From: Arenicola marina
Lineage: Eukaryota > Annelida > Polychaeta > Arenicolidae
Length of the DNA stretch: 64,000 nt
Direction of reading: 5' to 3'
NCBI GenBank assembly: GCA_964019135.1
Contig: OZ025255.1
Coordinates: forward strand, 6,820,001 to 6,884,000
Shown: in pieces, positions 58,770 through 64,000 of the stretch
How the letters are laid out: every line of letters starts with the position of its first letter
How positions within the stretch are numbered: position 1 is the first letter of the stretch
Position numbers and translations under genes: made by a program
The notes under the pieces: generated by a model
What the model was told of the DNA's origin: nothing
Seen by the model: the letters and a program-made list of their open reading frames with translations, nothing else
Database searches by the model: none

Positions 58770-60606
58770 CTTGCGTATAGAGATCTATGGTTAGCTACCA
58801 CCCACTAACAGCCCTGACCCTCGTATAGAGATCTATGGTAAGCTACCACTCACTAACAGCCCTGACCCTCGTATAGAGGTCTATGGTAAGCTACCACTCA
58901 CTAACAGCCCTGACCCTCGTATAGAGATCTATGGTAAGCTACCACTCACTAACAGCCCTGACCCTCATATAGAGATCTATGGTAAGCTACCACTCACTAA
59001 CAGCCCTGACCCTCGTATAGAGGTCTATGGTAAGCTACCACTCACTAACAGCCCTGACCCTCGTATAGAGGTCTATGGTAAGCTACCACTCACTAACAGC
59101 CCTGACCCTCGTATAGAGATCTATGGTAAGCTACCACTCACTAACAGCCCTGACCCTCGTATAGAGGTCTATGGTAAGCTACCACTCACTAACAGCCCTG
59201 ACCCTCGTATAGAGGTCTATGGTAAGCTACCACTCACTAACAGCCCTGACCCTCGTATAGAGGTCTATGGTAAGCTACCACTCACTAACAGCCCTGACCC
59301 TCGTATAGAGGTCTATGGTAAGCTACCACTCACTAACAGCCCTGACCCTCGTATAGAGGTCTATGGTAAGCTACCACTCACTAACAGCCCTGACCCTCGT
59401 ATAGAGGTCTATGGTAAGCTACCACTCACTAACAGCCCTGACCCTCGTATAGAGGTCTATAGTAAGCTACCACTCACTAACAGCCCTGACGCTCGTATAG
59501 AGGTCTATGGTGAGCTACCACTCACTAACAGCCCTGACCCTCGTATAGAGGTCTATGGTAAGCTACCACTCACTAACGGCCCTGACCCTCGTATAGAGGT
59601 CTATGGTAAGCTACCACTCACTAACAGCCCTGACCCTCGTATAGAGGTCTATGGTAAGCTACCACTCACTAACAGCCCTGACCCTCGTATAGAGGTCTAT
59701 GGTAAGCTACCACTCACTAACGGCCCTGACCCTCGTATAGAGGTATATGGTAAGCTACCACTCACTAACGGCCCTTACCCTCGTATAGAGGGGGGTATGG
59801 TTAGCTACCACTCACTAACAGCCCTGACCCTCGTATAGAGGTCTATGGTAAGCTACCACTCACTAACAGCCCTGACCCTCGTATAGAGGTCTATGGTAAG
59901 CTACCACTCACTAACGGCCCTGACCCTCGTATAGAGGTATATGGTAAGCTACCACTCACTAACAGCCCTGACCCTCGTATAGAGGTCTATGGTAAGCTAC
60001 CACTCACTAACAGCCCTGACCCTCGTATAGAGGTCTATGGTAAGCTACCACTCACTAACAGCCCTGACCCTCGTATAGAGGTCTATGGTAAGCTACCACT
60101 CACTAACGGCCCTGACCCTCGTATAGAGGTATATGGTAAGCTACCACTCACTAACAGCCCTGGCCCTCGTATAGAGGTCTATGGTAAGCTACCACTCACT
60201 AACAGCCCTGACCCTCGTATAGAGGTCTATGGTAAGCTACCACTCACTAACAGCCCTGACCCTCGTATAGAGGTCTATGGTAAGCTACCACTCACTAACA
60301 GCCCTGGCCCTCGTATAGAGGTCTATGGTAAGCTACCACTCACTAACAGCCCTGACCCTCGTATAGAGGTCTATGGTAAGCTACCACTCACTAACAGCCC
60401 TGACCCTCGTATAGAGGTCTATGGTAAGCTACCACTCACTAACAGCCCTGACCCTCGTATAGAGGTATATGGTAAGCTACCACTCACTAACAGCCCTGAC
60501 CCTCGTATAGAGGTATATGGTAAGCTACCACTCACTAACAGCCCTGACCCTCGTATAGAGGTATATGGTAAGCTACCACTCACTAACAGCCCTGACCCTC
60601 GTGTTC
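58770..60606. repeat. 48-bp minisatellite ending at the exon 7 acceptor, about 38 copies
   Basis: The unit is near CGTATAGAGGTCTATGGTAA + GCTACCACTCACTAACAGCC + CTGACCCT. Every unit has CTCACTAAC (branch-point-like), TATAG|AGG (acceptor-like) and ATG|GTAAGC (donor-like). The last unit continues CCCTGACCCTCGTGTTCACAG into exon 7, so the array supplies the branch point and tract of the real acceptor. Confidence 0.97.
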
Positions 60607-60610
60607 ACAG

Positions 60611-60698
60611 AGGCGAAGTGCCGTCGGAAGCGGAAGGGAACTTTCTGAAAAAGTCGTCGGCGCTGGAGACGTATGGAGTGGACCCGCATCCAGTCAAG
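60611..60698 (+). CDS. FRMD3/5: FRMD3/5-like exon 7: end of F2 lobe
   Basis: 88 nt, phase 2 to phase 0. It completes Ala188 and encodes residues 189-217: GEVPSEAEGNFLKKSS then ALETYGVDPHPVK. LETYGVDPHP is the best single signature of FRMD3/FRMD5 in the window. Acceptor GTGTTCACAG, donor AAG|GTAACG. Confidence 0.97.
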
Positions 60699-63401
60699 GT
60701 AACGCGCCAGTGATGCTCTGCTACAGCTTTAGTCCACTGCTCCCCCGAGAGTATCGCTCACTGATTGCTGTATGTCGGATTGTATTGATATTGACTGGTC
60801 GATATGTATCCACAAGTAGAAACTAAAAGCCTCGATCGATTAATTGTTATTAGAATAACTTGTAGGATATCTTGCGAGGACGCTGAAGTCAGTTGCCTCA
60901 TGCGCTCACCAATAATATGTGTGCATCACTTTGCTTTTGTTTAGGGATCAATGCACTCTAGTAATTATTATTAGCGAAGTTATTGCATCAATGTGTGAAT
61001 TGTTCTTCTTAAATTATACAGAAAGTTTTTTTTCTGCACTTTTCTAAATACTACTTTTAAACGTAGACGCAAGAAAATGAGGTAATCTGTATAATATTCC
61101 TGATATTTTCCTTTAGAAATGGTCTGTTTTTCGTTTCATATCGGGAGTTTCCTCAGTTGCATTTAAGCATCGTTAAATTTTGTTTTCATTTAACTTGTAA
61201 ATTTTAATGTAAAAACGGTGAAAGTAATTGTTTTGTGCAAAGCGTGTTCGCTTTGTTTGTAGCGTGACTTGGTAATGCCAGGTTCTCTAGGAATGACCTG
61301 TTCATCCGATTGGTCATCAGCTTTTAGACGTATAGACGTATAGACTCACTAGGTCCTTTCTATATTGAGGCTCTTTTCCTTTCTGCTGTTCACTATTCCT
61401 AGCAATATTTGCCTGGTGAAAATGATAATGGATACATATTAAGTTACATTTGTCGGCTATGACTCTAAGGCACCGTCTTTTCCCTTTCAATCTCACTCTC
61501 TTTTCTTTACTCTTGCTCTGTTCACTTGGTCTGACCTTGCATCACCGTCACCGCTGCCCTTGACCTGCCCTTGTTGCGTGACCTCTGTGAAGCCCCTATC
61601 TGACTATGACCGCTATATCCCTCTGCCCTCTCAGCCCAAGCTGGGGAGTAGCCAACACTCAGGCACACGGGTAATGTGGCGCCCAGACGCCTTTTCTAAT
61701 TGTCAATGTATGTCTTCTGTTTAAGTCTCACCCCCTTCACCGGTTTTCTTTCTCGTCCAACCCTGTCATGGTGGACTTTACCTTGTGGGTAACGTGGGGC
61801 GCCAAGCCGCCGGTTCGCCGTCACACACGTCCGCGTGGTTATTTCTGCTGGCGTAAGCTGCATTGATGGTAGACACGTCTGATAACAAGGTCATAGTGAC
61901 GATAACACTTGGGGAACAGTTAGTTCCAAGGTCAAGGCCATTCTGAACTCCCAACGGCTTCTCACCATGTTTTCACTCTTGGCTGTCATCCAACGGTTTA
62001 AAGTAACTGTCGATATAAATTGCAAAATGTCTTTCGATTATTACTTTCATAAAAAAAATCCTTCCAATCAGTTGCTCACATGTAAGCAACACGAAAGACG
62101 ACCAATTGTCTGAGATGCATATGGTGATAAATATTGCAGGATACTGTCATTATTTCACTCTCACCCCTGGAATCCTGTTATATTTACCGCGGCTCTTTTT
62201 TTACTGCCACGGGTAATTGAATTTAATCCGTATCACTCGATGCATTAATCACTTATCCAAAGTGTGTCAAGTTATCCTGGACCCACGGCATTGTTTTTAT
62301 CATATTTATGTGTCTAACACAACAGGCAGAAAGAGGACCATTAGTGAACCCGGTAACCATGACAACACACGCATGTTAATTGACCTACTTTCCATGGCAA
62401 CCTATTAGGCTGTTTTTGTTATTTCTGTTGTTCTCGCTGGGAAGTCGTGGAGGGATGTTCACCGTCAGTCTGGTCATCTTTCCTTTCCTTTTCTGGGTGT
62501 GTCACCGCATGATACTTTCGCTGATGGCATAGGCTTTTAAAAACCGTTTACTCGTGTCTTAATTATCACAGATACTTGGCCCCTCGAGTCTATTATTCAT
62601 CAACGTTATTGCCATGATATTTGCCCCGTTTTGGCATTAAAAGTACCGCCATCCACTGTTACATGGAGAGATGTGTCTACTCGTAGAAGTAGATTAAAGC
62701 CTACTTGAATCAGCGCTGCACGAAACACGTTTCAAACAGTTGGACAAGTCGTTTCTGGCTTCTTCCAAGACTTGATTGATGTGGGGCGTTAACTCTGACG
62801 GCCACAGTAACACTCTGGGGTCATGTCTGTCTGTGCGTCGCCGCCTGGACAGCACTGGACGCTGTACTAATGGGAATTTCACAATGTTATTGGTATGGGG
62901 GTTAGACCTTATTTTGGGGGGCTTGGTTGTTGTCAGATTATCTTTGATTCTGTATCTTCCAAGATGCTGCTATGGTGCTTATTGTTTTTTTGGTGGAGAG
63001 GTTTCCGTTTTATTCTTGTAACTAAGTTCATTTATTAAGAGAACAATGGTTAAGACAGTCGTATCGCTGTAACAAAGTGTTCAGTATCAGAAATTCATTA
63101 ACCTAATAATTATTTTAGTGGCAGTCGCAGTCGATGGCGTCACACAGTTTTAAATATAAAAGTCATCTTTTATATACCGTGTACAATGACGCCAGTTAAG
63201 TTGCACCGGTAACGCATTTAGTCTCGTTATAGAAGATCTGTCATTTTATTGGTAAATAAATGAAAGATGCCATTGTTATGTTGAAGGAGCGTCCATGGCA
63301 CTATATGCTACCCTAACCTGCCCGTGTAGCATTTGCAAAGTGCTGCCGATGAGGTGTTTAATATTATGGTTGTCTGTACTGGAGTTGTTTGTTGGTTTCA
63401 G
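60699..63401 (+). other. Intron 7, non-repetitive
   Basis: This is the only intron of more than 1 kb here without a minisatellite. It contains CT-rich stretches near 61480-61640 and a short duplicated GTAACGTGGGGCGCC-type motif (61672 and 61790 region). No other gene is supported. It ends GTTGGTTTCAG. Confidence 0.7.
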
Positions 63402-63490
63402 GATCAGAAGGGGAACCAGATGTATTTGGGCGTTACACACCTTGGCATCGTCACCTTCCAGGGCAACAAGAGGACTCACCTGTTTAAATG
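63402..63490 (+). CDS. FRMD3/5: FRMD3/5-like exon 8: start of F3 lobe
   Basis: 89 nt, phase 0 to phase 2, residues 218-246 plus two bases of Trp247: DQKGNQMYLGVTHLGIVT then FQGNKRTHLFK. This is the first strands of the PH/PTB-like F3 lobe (human FRMD3 has VFQGNKRIHLIKW). Donor TG|GTGAGT. The next exon lies beyond the window, so the gene is cut here by the window edge, not by any defect. Confidence 0.96.
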
Positions 63491-63539
63491 GTGAGTACTG
63501 AAACGCTAACATAAGGTTTGGGATGGTCAATCTTATTAC

Positions 63540-64000
63540 GGTTACCCATAACAGCTAGTCCATTCATCCCATCCTTCACACAGGGCAGACGGTTACCCAT
63601 AACAGCCAGTCCATTCATCCCATCCTTCACACAGGGCAGACGGTTACCCATAACAGCCAGTCCATTCATCCCATCCTTCACACAGGGCAGACGGTTACCC
63701 ATAACAGCCAGTCCATTCATCCCATCCTTCACACAGGGCAGACGGTTACCCAGAACAGCCAGTCCATTCATCCCATCCTTCACACAGGGCAGACGGTTAC
63801 CCAGAACAGCCAGTCCATTCATCCCATCCTTCACACAGGGCAGACGGTTACCCATAACAGCCAGTCCATTCATCCCGTCCTTCACACAGGGCAGACGGTT
63901 ACCCAGAACAGCCAGTCCGTTCATCCCATCCTTCACACAGGGCAGACGGTTACCCAGAACAGCTAGTCCGTTCATCCCATCCTTCACACAGGGCAGACGG
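63540..64000. repeat. 51-bp minisatellite running off the window, at least 9 copies
   Basis: The unit is near CGGTTACCCATAACAGCCAG + TCCATTCATCCCATCCTTCA + CACAGGGCAGA, starting about 50 bases after the exon 8 donor. Each unit contains CATCCTTCACACAG|GG, an acceptor-like stretch. The frame of 17-residue repeats on the reverse strand (MNGLAVMGNRLPCVKDG) is a by-product. Confidence 0.95.

Noticed and set aside
51887-60606. CRISPR array
   Set aside because: Units are directly tandem without unique spacers, and the context is a spliced animal gene.
63484-63987. 167-codon reverse-strand frame (MNGLAVLGNRLPCVKDG repeats)
   Set aside because: Translation of the 51-bp minisatellite.

Overview
The window is animal nuclear DNA, most likely from a marine invertebrate (mollusc-like or another lophotrochozoan or invertebrate deuterostome; the phylum cannot be fixed from the sequence alone). 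The evidence is spliced exons with GT-AG introns, two 5'-truncated LINEs, tRNA-derived SINEs, MITE-like elements, an old LTR retrotransposon, and a very large load of GC-rich minisatellites. About half of the 64 kb is tandem repeat. Nearly all of the long open reading frames in the window come from these repeats and are not genes.

One real gene is recognised. It is a + strand gene of the FRMD3/FRMD5 family (FERM-domain, band 4.1-like membrane-cytoskeleton linker), starting at 13809 and running off the right edge. Eight coding exons are visible: 13809-13925, 43372-43476, 44122-44164, 44742-44820, 51813-51910, 58200-58320, 60611-60698 and 63402-63490. Their splice phases all agree, and together they encode 247 residues: the F1 lobe, the F2 lobe and the start of the F3 lobe. 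Intron 1 is 29.4 kb; introns 4 and 5 are 6-7 kb.

Layout. 1-13.5 kb is a flanking region with a 15-bp minisatellite (0.55-1.8 kb), a broken LTR retrotransposon (2.8-5.1 kb), a short coding relic behind a CRE/NRF1-type promoter-like segment (5.2-5.6 kb), hairpin-rich and MITE-like repeats (5.6-11.9 kb), a tRNA-like SINE piece (12.0 kb) and AT-rich sequence. 13.56-13.81 kb is the probable promoter and 5'UTR of the FRMD gene. 13.9-43.4 kb is intron 1: a MITE-SINE-MITE cluster, then at least ten minisatellites (unit lengths 31, 32, 38, 42, 63, 20, 38, 63, 46 and about 11 bp) and two antisense LINEs. 43.4-64 kb holds exons 2-8, each closely flanked by a tandem array.

The most striking observation is that three arrays appear to have been seeded by the gene's own splice sites. 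The last 24 nt of exon 5 plus its donor are the first unit of a 71-bp array of about 85 copies. The exon 6 donor GTGAGT is the first base of a 17-bp array of about 22 copies, each with GTGAGT. The 48-bp array of about 38 copies upstream of exon 7 carries branch-point-like, acceptor-like and donor-like motifs in every unit, and its last unit supplies the real acceptor tract. These introns therefore contain dozens of decoy splice sites in the sense direction. Reading past the true exon 5 or exon 6 donor meets an in-frame stop within 21 nt.
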